Positions 15,609-23,900 of a stretch of 38,723 nucleotides of DNA are shown piece by piece; position 1 is the stretch's first letter, and each line of letters starts with the position of its first letter. This DNA is from Bacteroides fragilis (GTDB lineage: Bacteria; Bacillota; Clostridia; Lachnospirales; Lachnospiraceae): contig JAMPFK010000021.1 of the NCBI GenBank assembly GCA_023664485.1, forward strand, positions 1 through 38,723, read 5' to 3'. A model generated the notes under the pieces. It did not search any database. It had not been told where the DNA came from and worked only from the letters and a program-made list of their open reading frames with translations. The position numbers and the translations under genes were made by a program.

Positions 15609-16631
15609 ATGAAAAAGAAACGATTATCCCTTTTCCTCGCGATGCTCTGCGTCATTTTCCTGCTCGGCGGCTGCGGCGGAAAGGAAGGAGCGAAAGAAAA
15701 TGCGTCCGCCAAAGACACGACGCATGTAACACTGAACGAGGTTGCCCATTCTCTCTTCTATGCGCCGATGTATGTTGCCATCGAAGAAGGATATTTCACC
15801 GAAGAAGGCATTGACCTGACACTTGTTACCGGCTTCGGCGCCGATAAGACCATGACGGCGCTCTTAACCGACGAGGCCGATATCGGCTTTATGGGCAGCG
15901 AAAGCACAATCTATACTTATATCGGCGGTTCCTCGGACTATGCCGTCAACTTCGCGCAGCTGACCCAGCGTGCCGGGAACTTTCTGGTCGCAAGAGAACC
16001 GATTGAAAACTTCGACTGGAGCATGCTGATCGGAAAAGAAGTTCTGGGCGGAAGGGCCGGCGGTATGCCCGAAATGGTATTTGAGTATATCCTGAAAAAG
16101 AACAGCATCGACCCGGCGGCCGATCTGAACATCGACCAGAGCATCGACTTCGGCTCTACCGCCGCCGCGTTCTCCGGCGGGCAGGGCGACTTTACCGTGG
16201 AATTCGAGCCCCATGCCACCTCTCTTGAAGCCAAGGGCGACGGCTATGTAGTCGCATCTCTCGGAGAAGATTCCGGTTATGTTCCCTACACCGCTTTTTC
16301 CGCGAAAAAGAGCTATATAGAGGAAAATCCAGAAGTCGTTCAGTCCTTTACCAACGCCCTGCAGAAAGGTATGAATTATGTGCAGAATCACTCCGCGGCA
16401 GAAATCGCCAAAGTCATACAGCCTCAGTTCGAGGAAACCGATCTGGAGACGATCACAACGATCGTAGAGCGCTATGCCGCACAGGAAACATGGAAATCCG
16501 ACCTGATTTTTGAAGAAGACAGCTTTACTCTGCTGCAGAACATTCTGGAAGAAGCAGGGGAACTGGAAAAACGCGTCCCCTATGAAGATCTGGTAAACAC
16601 CGGTTTTGCCGCGAAAGCCGCGGGTAAATAG
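15609..16631 (+). CDS. NMT1/SsuA-type ABC transporter substrate-binding lipoprotein, without transporter partners
   Basis: A 340-residue lipoprotein. Its signal peptide (KKKRLSLFLAMLCVIFLL) ends in the lipobox LGGC, so the mature protein is anchored by its Cys on the outer face of the membrane. The body is a periplasmic-binding type II fold of the NMT1/THI5/SsuA family (HSLFYAPMYVAIEEGYFTEE, then GADKTMTALLTDEADIGFMG). Family ligands include taurine and other sulfonates, nitrate, and thiamin pyrimidines; the ligand here is unknown. AGGAGG precedes ATG 15609 closely, and a small hairpin ATCTGT/ACAGAT lies just before it. No permease or ATPase gene is adjacent, which is unusual. A strong terminator follows. 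Confidence 0.88.
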   Translation: MKKKRLSLFLAMLCVIFLLGGCGGKEGAKENASAKDTTHVTLNEVAHSLFYAPMYVAIEEGYFTEEGIDLTLVTGFGADKTMTALLTDEADIGFMGSESTIYTYIGGSSDYAVNFAQLTQRAGNFLVAREPIENFDWSMLIGKEVLGGRAGGMPEMVFEYILKKNSIDPAADLNIDQSIDFGSTAAAFSGGQGDFTVEFEPHATSLEAKGDGYVVASLGEDSGYVPYTAFSAKKSYIEENPEVVQSFTNALQKGMNYVQNHSAAEIAKVIQPQFEETDLETITTIVERYAAQETWKSDLIFEEDSFTLLQNILEEAGELEKRVPYEDLVNTGFAAKAAGK

Positions 16632-16646
16632 CATACAGGATCCTGA

Positions 16647-16699
16647 AGAGATTATCCGGGCGGCTGGACAAAATGCCGTTTCAGATAATCTCTTTTTTT
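16647..16699 (+). terminator. Rho-independent terminator after the substrate-binding protein gene
   Basis: A 10-bp stem (AGAGATTATC 16647-16656 with GATAATCTCT 16684-16693), an inner GC-rich part, and a run of seven T. It separates two convergent genes; the minus-strand DUF1836 gene ends only a few bases beyond. Confidence 0.9.
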
Positions 16700-16703
16700 C
16701 CAT

Positions 16704-17330
16704 CTATTCCTTTTCTTTTTCCTTTCCATCAGGCTGTCTGCCGTCATGAAAACTGTCGATCATCTTTTCAATCAGCAGCTTCTTCATATAAACGTCGAAT
16801 CCGAGCATACAGATGAACGAAAAAATCTGCAGAAATTCCTGGCTGTCTTCCGGCGCATCCTGAAAAGTCCCTTCCGCGATCCGGAACTTCTCCACAATAT
16901 CCCGTTTCATCGCGTCGATCTGGCTCTGCTCCAATCCAAACGCCGTTTCGTAGACCGTTTCCAGATTGAACGCCTCTTCCTTACCGAAAAATTTCGTGGT
17001 AATCGGTTCAAGAAGCTCCTGAATGTCATTGATGGACAGGATCCCCTTATAATAATAGATAAAAACCAACAGCATAATATGTTCTTTGGAATATTTTTTC
17101 TTACAGGGAGGCGGCAGAAGATTGTTCTTCGCATAATTATTGATCATCGTCTTCGTCAAAATTTTGTCCTCTCCCGGATTTCTGGTCGTTCTTACCAGTC
17201 TCGACTGCATAAAAGTAGTTACCTGGTCCATATACAGATCAATATTCGGGATATCCTCCGATTTAATATAAGTGATCCTGTCCAGGCTTTCCAGAATACT
17301 GTTCAATAAATCCTCCGTCTTAATTGTCAT
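16704..17330 (-). CDS. DUF1836 domain protein
   Basis: A 208-residue protein of the DUF1836 family, widespread in Firmicutes. The hallmark segment is LTKTMINNYAKNNLLPPP followed by KKYSKEHIMLLVFIYYYKG, which looks like a MerR-like winged helix (a 'start of pathway' regulator-type fold) followed by helices. Function is unknown; a DNA-binding role is often assumed. I place the start at ATG 17330. An ATG at 17390 is in frame, but a near-consensus promoter (17397-17425) would begin transcription about at that codon, so it cannot carry a ribosome site. GAAAGG lies 13 nt before 17330. Confidence 0.8.
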   Translation of the reverse strand: MTIKTEDLLNSILESLDRITYIKSEDIPNIDLYMDQVTTFMQSRLVRTTRNPGEDKILTKTMINNYAKNNLLPPPCKKKYSKEHIMLLVFIYYYKGILSINDIQELLEPITTKFFGKEEAFNLETVYETAFGLEQSQIDAMKRDIVEKFRIAEGTFQDAPEDSQEFLQIFSFICMLGFDVYMKKLLIEKMIDSFHDGRQPDGKEKEKE

Positions 17331-17396
17331 CGCTCTTAAACGCCCTTTCTCATCATGATAACGCAAAATCGATTTTAAGCCTGCGTTCATGATAAC

Positions 17397-17425
17397 ATTA
17401 TATAGTTTTTATTACTACATGACAA
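17397..17425 (-). promoter_or_regulatory. Promoter of the DUF1836 gene
   Basis: On the minus strand TTGTCA (17420-17425), 17-nt spacer, TATAAT (17397-17402). It is back to back with the promoter at 17451-17479; the two -35 boxes are only 25 nt apart, so one regulator could affect both. Confidence 0.75.
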
Positions 17426-17450
17426 GTCTTTTGCATTCCATTTTCCATTC

Positions 17451-17479
17451 TTTACATTAAAATCAGGATATGATATATT
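17451..17479 (+). promoter_or_regulatory. Promoter of the yerC-like gene
   Basis: TTTACA (17451-17456), 17-nt spacer, TATATT (17474-17479), followed by a leader of about 70 nt before the start codon. Confidence 0.65.
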
Positions 17480-17554
17480 ATGCTTACCAAAAGAAAGGCA
17501 TGAATACTGCGGAAAATAAATTTCTCGCAGGCTGAGCAGGAATGGAAGATTACT

Positions 17555-17866
17555 ATGAACAAGAAATTGAAAAGCGATTCCGTAGACCGTTTGTTTGAGG
17601 CGGTTCTGTGTCTGAAGAACAAAGCGGAATGTTATGATTTTTTTGAGGATTTATGCACTGTCAATGAACTTCTTTCCCTTTCGCAGAGGTTTGAAGTCGC
17701 CTCCATGCTGAACAACCGCAAGACCTATCAGGAAATTGCCGAAAGGACCGGCGCCTCCACCGCGACGATCAGCCGGGTCAATCGTTCTCTCAACTATGGA
17801 AACGACGGCTATCAGCTCGCAATGGAGCGTTTGTCCGGGAAGTGTGAAAAAGATAACAAAATATGA
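17555..17866 (+). CDS. YerC/YecD-type TrpR-related DNA-binding protein
   Basis: A 103-residue helical protein of the TrpR superfamily subgroup YerC/YecD. The conserved core reads YDFFEDLCTVNELLSLSQRF, then the helix-turn-helix TYQEIAERTGASTATISRVN and the signature SLNYGNDGYQLA. In Bacillus the homologue is an uncharacterised predicted regulator. The ATG at 17555 lies downstream of AGGAATGGAAG. It is followed by csp on the same strand, which has its own promoter. Confidence 0.88.
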   Translation: MNKKLKSDSVDRLFEAVLCLKNKAECYDFFEDLCTVNELLSLSQRFEVASMLNNRKTYQEIAERTGASTATISRVNRSLNYGNDGYQLAMERLSGKCEKDNKI

Positions 17867-17887
17867 GAAGAAATTGTGAAAGAAGTC

Positions 17888-17916
17888 TTTACATTTTCCA
17901 TTACTTGTGTTATCCT
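17888..17916 (+). promoter_or_regulatory. Promoter of the cold shock gene
   Basis: TTTACA (17888-17893), 17-nt spacer, TATCCT (17911-17916). Transcription would begin near 17923, giving an AT-rich leader of about 43 nt before the csp start. Confidence 0.6.
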
Positions 17917-17965
17917 ATCATTGTTGTCAGAACACTAGATTTTTTATTTTTTGGAGGTATCTACG

Positions 17966-18166
17966 ATGAACAAAGGTACAGTAAAATGGTTTAACAACCA
18001 AAAAGGTTACGGCTTCATTTCTGATGAGCAGGGTAACGACGTTTTCGTTCATTACTCAGGACTTAACATGGAAGGCTTCAAGTCTTTGGAAGAGGGAGCA
18101 GCTGTTGAGTACGAAGTAGTAAACGGCGAAAAAGGACCTCAGGCAGTCAACGTAACAAAGTTATAA
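17966..18166 (+). CDS. csp: Cold shock protein (CspA/CspB family)
   Basis: A 66-residue single-domain RNA/DNA-binding protein that melts mRNA secondary structure at low temperature and in fast growth. RNP1 (KGYGFIS) and RNP2 (VFVHYS) are intact, with the aromatic residues of the binding face (W8, F9, F17, F27). The length matches the family. GGAGG lies 8 nt before ATG 17966; a frame extension to 17951 is not needed. It is a single-gene unit with its own promoter and a downstream terminator at 18301-18325. Confidence 0.97.
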   Translation: MNKGTVKWFNNQKGYGFISDEQGNDVFVHYSGLNMEGFKSLEEGAAVEYEVVNGEKGPQAVNVTKL

Positions 18167-18300
18167 TTGCCGGGGTACACAACATACAGCAGGAAAGCGT
18201 TTCCGCTGCGTGACTTAATCAAGTATTACGATATGCCTCTTCTTAATATAAATGATAATTTTATTTAGGATTTGTAATATTGTTATATCGGATTAAATAG

Positions 18301-18325
18301 GAGCCTGTCCAGGACAGGCTCTTTT
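18301..18325 (+). terminator. Terminator downstream of csp
   Basis: A 9-bp GC-rich perfect stem (GAGCCTGTC 18301-18309 with GACAGGCTC 18313-18321), 3-nt loop, then TTTT. It lies 135 nt after the csp stop, and the minus-strand hisA gene ends 22 nt further on; the hairpin may serve both directions. Confidence 0.75.
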
Positions 18326-18346
18326 GTTGTATACAAATTCGTTGTG

Positions 18347-19144
18347 TTATTTTTTGTCGCTGCGCCGCTCCCCATTAATATAAGAAAGAACTTCTTCAAA
18401 TTTCATTGGTCCGCCGAACAGATCCAATGCGCTTCCTATCGTCACATGGATCCTTCCGTGTCCGAGCTCCTTAAGCCTGCGCAGATCCTCATAGCTATGG
18501 ACGCCGCCCGCATAGGTAATCGGTATTCTATTCCAGCTTCCAAGCATTTCCACCAGATTTTCCTCAATCCCTTCCGCTTTTCCCTCCACATCCACCGCAT
18601 GAATCAGAAATTCATCGCAATAAGAAGAAAGCTCGTCCAGTGTTTTTTTATTTAACATAACATCCGTATACTTTTGCCATCTGTCGGTAACAATATAATA
18701 ACTTCCGTCTTTTATACGACAGCTCAGATCCAGGACCAGTTTTTCTTTTCCCGTCTCTTTTATCAGTTTATGCAGATTTTCAAAATGAATACGCCCGTCG
18801 CGGAAAACACAGGATGTCACGATCACATGGGAAGCGCCCGCCTCCAGATACTGCGCCGCGTTTTCCGGCGTAATGCCGCCGCCTGCCTGCAGACCGCCCG
18901 GATAGGCCGAAAGAGCCGCTAACGCCTGCGCCTTTGTGGCCTCATAATAGCTGCTTCCCGCATGATTCAGCATGATGATATGTCCGTTTTTTATTTCATA
19001 ACGCCTGTACAGCTCTGCATAAAAGGACGCGTCCTGGCAGGCGACAAAATTTTCTTCCGCCGCATTTCCTTCATCGCGCAGACTGCTGCCCACGATCTGT
19101 TTCACACGGCCGTTATGAATATCAATACAGGGTCGAAATTCCAT
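18347..19144 (-). CDS. hisA: Phosphoribosylformimino-AICAR ribotide isomerase, eukaryotic (His6) type
   Basis: A 265-residue (beta/alpha)8 enzyme for the fourth step of histidine synthesis, the isomerisation of ProFAR to PRFAR. The first catalytic Asp is in CIDIHNGRVKQIVG, the second in IHAVDVEGKAEG; phosphate-binding loops read LQAGGGI and ITYAGGV. Details such as NFVACQDASFYAELY, LVLDLSCR and TIGSALDLFGG match yeast His6 better than the classical bacterial HisA. This type is known in some Clostridia. The ATG at 19144 opens the conserved fold; the extra upstream frame to 19243 is not conserved. It is not in a his operon: no other his gene is in the window. Confidence 0.93.
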   Translation of the reverse strand: MEFRPCIDIHNGRVKQIVGSSLRDEGNAAEENFVACQDASFYAELYRRYEIKNGHIIMLNHAGSSYYEATKAQALAALSAYPGGLQAGGGITPENAAQYLEAGASHVIVTSCVFRDGRIHFENLHKLIKETGKEKLVLDLSCRIKDGSYYIVTDRWQKYTDVMLNKKTLDELSSYCDEFLIHAVDVEGKAEGIEENLVEMLGSWNRIPITYAGGVHSYEDLRRLKELGHGRIHVTIGSALDLFGGPMKFEEVLSYINGERRSDKK

Positions 19145-19278
19145 ATTATAACTCTTCTCCTTTTCCCGGCATACGAATATTTTAATTTCTATCTGACATA
19201 ATAACATAGGAACAGAAACCCATCTGTTTTCTGTTTGATTCAATAGAGCAAAAGTAAATATAGTAAAGGAGTGAAATC

Positions 19279-19899
19279 ATGAAAAGAATAAAAACATTGT
19301 TATTTGCTTCTCTCATGGTTCTGGCGATGTCCATGATGACCGCCTGCGGCAGAAATACCGATACCGCGAACAATGGCGGTAATAATTCTGCGGCGGGAAC
19401 AGGAACAACGGGCAATACAGCCGCAGCAGACAATGCGGACAACAACGGTATGGCCAATGCGAATACGGAAGGCAGCACGACAGGCACCGGTAACGCAGCC
19501 GGAGATAACGGTACGAACGGCGGCATGACCGGAACGGACAGCATGACGGGAACTGGCAATGCTTCCGGGAACGGCGATACGAACGGTACCGGAAACGATA
19601 CGGACAGCAACGTTAATTCCGTTACAAGCGGCGATACAAATGCAGACGGCAGCGACTCCATTCTCGGCGATGCCAGAAACGCAGTCGGCAATGCCGTAGA
19701 TGACACCGGAAGCGCCATCGGCAGCGCTGTAGATGATGTGGCGGACGGCGTCGGAAATGTAGTAGACGATCTGACCGGAAATAACAATAACAACTCGAAC
19801 GGCACGAACAACAACAGTAATAATACTGCCAATAACACGACACAGCGCGGCACGAGCCTCAACAGCACCAGCACGAGGACCGCTTCCGGAAACCGCTGA
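19279..19899 (+). CDS. Low-complexity Asn/Gly/Thr-rich lipoprotein
   Basis: A 206-residue secreted lipoprotein: signal peptide (KRIKTLLFASLMVLAMSM) with lipobox MTAC, then a long disordered stretch rich in Asn, Gly, Thr, Ala and Asp. One ordered-looking island lies at about 133-170 (LGDARNAVGNAVDD, then SAIGSAVDDVADGVGNVVDD). There, AVxxAVDD-type units repeat about every 11 residues and would form an amphipathic helix. AAAGGAG precedes the ATG. Nothing points to an enzyme; a surface or spacer role is possible. A perfect 19-bp hairpin terminator follows. Confidence 0.8.
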   Translation: MKRIKTLLFASLMVLAMSMMTACGRNTDTANNGGNNSAAGTGTTGNTAAADNADNNGMANANTEGSTTGTGNAAGDNGTNGGMTGTDSMTGTGNASGNGDTNGTGNDTDSNVNSVTSGDTNADGSDSILGDARNAVGNAVDDTGSAIGSAVDDVADGVGNVVDDLTGNNNNNSNGTNNNSNNTANNTTQRGTSLNSTSTRTASGNR

Positions 19900-19933
19900 G
19901 AAAACCGGACGGAAACCTGAAACGGGCAAACCA

Positions 19934-19985
19934 ATAGAATTTCCAGGTCTGCGTTTCCTGCAGACCTGGAAATTCTATTTGTCTT
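19934..19985 (+). terminator. Strong terminator between convergent genes
   Basis: A perfect 19-bp stem (19934-19952 with 19960-19978), 7-nt loop, followed by TTTGTCTTTT on the plus strand. It ends the lipoprotein transcript 35 nt after its stop and abuts the stop codon of the minus-strand fbp gene. Confidence 0.92.
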
Positions 19986-21947
19986 TTAGAATCTTTCGAT
20001 AATCGTTCCATCCCGGTATGCCTTTAACAGCTCTTCCAGCTGATGAATGGTCTCCCGCAGCTCCGCGCCGATATCCGTATCGGCGATTTTCTGCCGCCTC
20101 GCGCTCGTTTCCAGAATAATCGTATCCGAAATAATATCCGATTCATTGATAATGGCGGATTCCGTTGATTCAAAAAGCTCATGCGCCACCAGCAGCATCC
20201 CGTGAGAATTCGCCACAAGCGTATAACCCGCAATGCCTGTCTTATCCTGATATGCCTTGGAAAAACCGCCGTCGATGATGAGCAGCTTGCCGCCGCATTT
20301 GACCGGCGACTCTCCTTTTTTCAGTTCTACCGGAACATGGCCGTTGACAATATGGGACTTTCCCGTGTCCAGCCCGAACTCCGCAAGAATCTTATTGATG
20401 ATATCCTCCCTGTCGAGCAGCCTGTAATAGCTGTTCTTCGTCTCCTTGTGCGTCTCTTTCTCTTCTATAAAATACCGCTCAAAGGTCGCCATTTTATCTT
20501 TTCCGAATACCGGAGAATTGGGCCCCGACCAGATGTACCAGAGAATATCCTGCCCTTTCAGCTTTTCCTGTAAGTCGTCATGCGCATAATATCCTTTTCT
20601 CGCATAATATTCCAACGCGTCGTACAGCGCCTTTCCGCTGTACTCTCCTCCATAAACATTGACCTTCCTGAAATTCCCTTCCTCGTCCATCGGCATACAT
20701 CCATGATAGAGCAGATTGGAATTATATACTTTATAGAGACTTCCTTTTGAAAAAAGGAATTTCACATGCTTCTGCAGCTTCTCGCATTTCACGAATGCCT
20801 GCCGCAGGCGTTCCATCACCTGCTCCTCTTCCGGCGTCAGTTCATAGGGACGTTCTTTTCTGATGGTCGGGAAGTCCACGTCTTTCATATGGTACTCTTT
20901 TCCGTCGAGCGTGATGGTCTTTTTATCATAATCTATCCGGTTTAAAAGCAGCCTGTCGTCCATGCCGAATTCCGGCCTGCGCATGATCAGCTGCCCTTCC
21001 AGCTTGAACTGAAGGATGGCGATCGCCTTGTGCATTTTCATATCGAGGCTCAGGTCCTTCGTATCATACTGGGTGTTATATTTAATGGCAAAAACATCGC
21101 AGTTCGTATCCTTATATACTTCCATCGCAAAGGTGGCGAGCGGGATCAGATTGATGCCGTAGCCCTCCTCCAGCGTATCGAGATTGCCGTACCGCGCCGC
21201 CATCCGGATAACATTGGCGATACAGGCAAGATGCCCGCTCGCCGCACCCATCCATACGACATCGTGGTTGCCCCACTGGACATCGACGGAATGGTAACGC
21301 AGCAGCGTATCCATGATGACATACGGACCCGGCCCCCTGTCGTAAATATCCCCGACGATATGCAGATGGTCGATGACCAGATCCTGTATCAGGTTGCAGA
21401 GCGCCGTAATAAACTCCCGCGCCCTGCCGATCCGGATAATCGTATGAATGATTTCATTATAATAGGCTTCCTTATCCTGAATTTCCGCTTTTTCCGTAAT
21501 CAGCTCTTCGATAATATAGGAAAAATCCTCCGGAAGAGCTTTTCGGACCTTGGAACGCGTGTATTTGGAAGAAACCCTTTTCGTAATCTGGACAAGGCGG
21601 TGCAGCGTAATCTTATACCAATCCTCGATACTGCTCTCGTCCTCCTCGCGCAGTACGATTTCCAGTTTTTCCTCCGGATAATAAATCAGCGTCGCAAGCC
21701 CTTTTTTATCTTTATTGCTGAGGGTATTCCCGAATTCTTCATCGATCTTGCGGCGCACGGAACCGGAGCCGTTCTTGAGCACATGATTGAACTGCTCATA
21801 CTCTCCATGAATATCCGTGATAAAATGCTCCGTTCCCTTAGGCAGGCTCAAAATAGCCTGCAGATTAATGATCTCCGTCGAAGCCGCCGCAATCGTCGGG
21901 TACTGCTTCGCCAGACTTTTCAAGTATCTCTGTTCTAATTCGTCCAT
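19986..21947 (-). CDS. fbp: Fructose-1,6-bisphosphatase, class III
   Basis: A 653-residue gluconeogenic enzyme that hydrolyses fructose-1,6-bisphosphate to fructose-6-phosphate. It is the Firmicutes class III type, with a calcineurin-like metallophosphatase core: DIHGEY (45-50), GDIYDRGPGP, WGNHDVVWMGA and the late NGHVPVELKKGESP. Length matches the family (about 640-670). ATG 21947 opens the usual family N-terminus. Downstream of the dap genes on the same strand with a 23-nt gap to dapB's end upstream, so it may be partly cotranscribed with them. Confidence 0.97.
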   Translation of the reverse strand: MDELEQRYLKSLAKQYPTIAAASTEIINLQAILSLPKGTEHFITDIHGEYEQFNHVLKNGSGSVRRKIDEEFGNTLSNKDKKGLATLIYYPEEKLEIVLREEDESSIEDWYKITLHRLVQITKRVSSKYTRSKVRKALPEDFSYIIEELITEKAEIQDKEAYYNEIIHTIIRIGRAREFITALCNLIQDLVIDHLHIVGDIYDRGPGPYVIMDTLLRYHSVDVQWGNHDVVWMGAASGHLACIANVIRMAARYGNLDTLEEGYGINLIPLATFAMEVYKDTNCDVFAIKYNTQYDTKDLSLDMKMHKAIAILQFKLEGQLIMRRPEFGMDDRLLLNRIDYDKKTITLDGKEYHMKDVDFPTIRKERPYELTPEEEQVMERLRQAFVKCEKLQKHVKFLFSKGSLYKVYNSNLLYHGCMPMDEEGNFRKVNVYGGEYSGKALYDALEYYARKGYYAHDDLQEKLKGQDILWYIWSGPNSPVFGKDKMATFERYFIEEKETHKETKNSYYRLLDREDIINKILAEFGLDTGKSHIVNGHVPVELKKGESPVKCGGKLLIIDGGFSKAYQDKTGIAGYTLVANSHGMLLVAHELFESTESAIINESDIISDTIILETSARRQKIADTDIGAELRETIHQLEELLKAYRDGTIIERF

Positions 21948-21970
21948 TTGCTGCCTTCCTTATTCTCTCC

Positions 21971-22732
21971 TTATCCTATCAGGTCGCTCATATCATACAG
22001 CCCCGCAGGCTTCCCCGCGAGAAACTTAGCCGCCTGTATTGCGCCTTTTCCAAAGACCGCCTTGGAATACGCCCTGTGGGAAAACGTGATCACCTCGTCC
22101 GCTCCGGCAAAAATCACATCATGGTCGCCCACGATCGTTCCCCCCCTGACCGCACTGATGCCGATTTCCTTCCGGCTCCTCTTCTCCCGCTTTCCGCTCC
22201 TGTCATAGACATACTCGTAGCCGTCCGCAAGCTCCTCTCTGGCGGCGTCCGCAAGCGCCAGGGCAGTGCCGCTCGGCGCGTCGATTTTCTGATTATGATG
22301 CTTCTCCACAATTTCGATATCAAATCCCGCCGCGTCGAGGATCGGCGACGCTTCTTTTAACAGCTTCATCAGCAGATTGATGCCCAGCGACATATTCGCC
22401 GATTTCAAAACGGCCGTTTTTTCGGAAGCCGCTTTTACTTTGGCAAGCTGCGCCCCGGAAAGTCCCGTCGTACACAGGACGCAGGGCAGCTTTTTCTCCA
22501 CGCAGTAGTCTAACAGCGCGTCTGCAGCAGCAGCCGTGCTGAAATCGATGAGCGCATCCGCCGCCGCATCGCATTTGCTGATATCCGTAAAAACGGGATA
22601 ACTGTTCCGCCCATCGTCATAAGCGTCGATTCCTGCGACGATCTCTATTTCCTCATCGGCTGCGATCAACCCGCTGATGGTCTGCCCCATCTTTCCGTTA
22701 CAGCCGTGCATAATGACTCTTATTTTTTCCAT
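21971..22732 (-). CDS. dapB: 4-hydroxy-tetrahydrodipicolinate reductase
   Basis: A 253-residue enzyme of the diaminopimelate/lysine pathway that reduces the DapA product with NAD(P)H. The nucleotide-binding loop GCNGKMGQ (10-17) and the catalytic signature EKHHNQKIDAPSGTAL are intact, as is the C-terminal FAGADEVITFSHRAYSK. The ATG at 22732 starts the conserved fold; a longer upstream frame to 22915 only overlaps the end of dapA. It follows dapA by 17 nt, so the two form one operon under the lysine riboswitch. Confidence 0.96.
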   Translation of the reverse strand: MEKIRVIMHGCNGKMGQTISGLIAADEEIEIVAGIDAYDDGRNSYPVFTDISKCDAAADALIDFSTAAAADALLDYCVEKKLPCVLCTTGLSGAQLAKVKAASEKTAVLKSANMSLGINLLMKLLKEASPILDAAGFDIEIVEKHHNQKIDAPSGTALALADAAREELADGYEYVYDRSGKREKRSRKEIGISAVRGGTIVGDHDVIFAGADEVITFSHRAYSKAVFGKGAIQAAKFLAGKPAGLYDMSDLIG

Positions 22733-22749
22733 CTTCCGCAAATGCCTCC

Positions 22750-23640
22750 TTACTCCGCCAGAATCCCGTAGTTCTTCATCGCGGCGCGCAGTTTCTCCAC
22801 ATTCGCTTCTTCCATCTCGCAAAGCGGACGCCTCAAGGTTCCCGCGCCTTTTCCCATCATATTCAGGGCCGTCTTGACCGGGATCGGATTCACCTCGCAG
22901 AACAGGGCATCGCACATCTCGATGGCGCGAAGCTGCTCCCTGCAGCTTCCTTCCACATCCCCCGCAAAAAATTTCGCGCAGATATCATGCGTCTGTTTCG
23001 GCGCCACATTGGAAAGAACGGAGATAACGCCTTTTCCGCCCAGCGCAAGAATCGGCAGGATCTGGTCGTCATTGCCGGAATAAATATCGATTTTTCCCTG
23101 TGCGAGCGCAGCTAACTTCGTTATCTGGGCGATATTGCCGCTCGCTTCCTTGATGCCCACGATGTTATGCACCTCGCTGCAGAGCTTTACGGCCGTCTGC
23201 GGCAGAATGTTGCAGCCCGTCCTGCTCGGCACGTTGTACAGAATAATCGGCAGCTTCACGGAATCGGCGATTTTCTTATAATGCTCGAACAGCCCCTTCT
23301 GCGTCGCCTTGTTATAATAAGGCGTTACGAGCAAAAGGCCGTCCACGCCGTATTTCTCGGCTTCCGTGGACAGATAGACCGCGGTGTCCGTGCAGTTGGA
23401 GCCGGTCCCCGCAACAACGGGAACTCTTCCTTTTACCGTCTCCGCACAGAATTTAATGACTTCCAGGTGCTCTTCATGAGTCAGCGTGGAGGACTCTCCC
23501 GTCGTTCCGCACACGATAATTGCGTCCGTTCCGTTCTCAATCTGAAACTCCACGAGCTCCGCGAATTTCTCAAAATTAACGCTGCCGTCCTCATGAAACG
23601 GCGTTACAATTGCTACTCCTGCTCCTTTAAAAATTGCCAT
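22750..23640 (-). CDS. dapA: 4-hydroxy-tetrahydrodipicolinate synthase
   Basis: A 296-residue class I aldolase that condenses pyruvate with aspartate semialdehyde, the first committed step to lysine and diaminopimelate. The signature GTTGESSTLTHEEH lies at 45-58; Tyr135 (in LYNVPSRTG) and the Schiff-base Lys164 (GIKEASGN) are present. TAGGAGG lies 8 nt before ATG 23640. It is the first gene after an L-box leader with its own terminator, so lysine should switch it off. Confidence 0.97.
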   Translation of the reverse strand: MAIFKGAGVAIVTPFHEDGSVNFEKFAELVEFQIENGTDAIIVCGTTGESSTLTHEEHLEVIKFCAETVKGRVPVVAGTGSNCTDTAVYLSTEAEKYGVDGLLLVTPYYNKATQKGLFEHYKKIADSVKLPIILYNVPSRTGCNILPQTAVKLCSEVHNIVGIKEASGNIAQITKLAALAQGKIDIYSGNDDQILPILALGGKGVISVLSNVAPKQTHDICAKFFAGDVEGSCREQLRAIEMCDALFCEVNPIPVKTALNMMGKGAGTLRRPLCEMEEANVEKLRAAMKNYGILAE

Positions 23641-23659
23641 ACCTTTTTCCTCCTAAACG

Positions 23660-23684
23660 AAAAGCTGACTCAAATGAGCCAGCC
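23660..23684 (-). terminator. Riboswitch-controlled terminator of dapA
   Basis: On the minus strand AAGGCTGGCTCA/TGAGTCAGCTTTT forms a short stem (one G-U pair) with tail TTTTCGTTT. It lies between the lysine riboswitch and the dapA ribosome site, as expected for an expression platform. Confidence 0.7.
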
Positions 23685-23718
23685 TTATTTTTCTAAATAT
23701 TTGTTTTCTAAATATTCG

Positions 23719-23879
23719 GATAGCGCCCCATCTGATTCGATGACAGTCATACAGCTCTTAACTGTATGCCCAAGAAAAAACATGCAGGTCATTTTTTCTT
23801 TCGGCATTTTTCCCTTTCAAAATGTTTCCTCTGCGCCTGCCGCATCCACACATTACTCATAAAAAATGCAACCTCTATC
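23719..23879 (-). promoter_or_regulatory. Lysine riboswitch (L-box)
   Basis: On the minus strand the 161-nt stretch begins GATAGAGGTTGC and ends GGGGCGCTATC, so its ends pair as P1. Between them are the conserved L-box blocks in order: GAGTAATG, GCGCAGAGGAAAC, TGAAAGGGAAAAATGCCGAA, CTTGGGCATAC, ACTGTCATCGAATCAGATG. The aptamer binds lysine; here it precedes a terminator and then dapA-dapB, fitting feedback control of lysine/diaminopimelate synthesis. Confidence 0.9.
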
Positions 23880-23900
23880 AACTTATGTACTGTTGAAATC

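Noticed and set aside
19182..19934. Minus-strand 250-codon and 209-codon frames opposite the low-complexity lipoprotein gene
   Set aside because: They have repetitive Pro/Val/Leu or Val/Ile compositions expected from the complement of an Asn/Gly/Thr-rich gene; the plus-strand gene has a signal peptide, lipobox, ribosome site and terminator.
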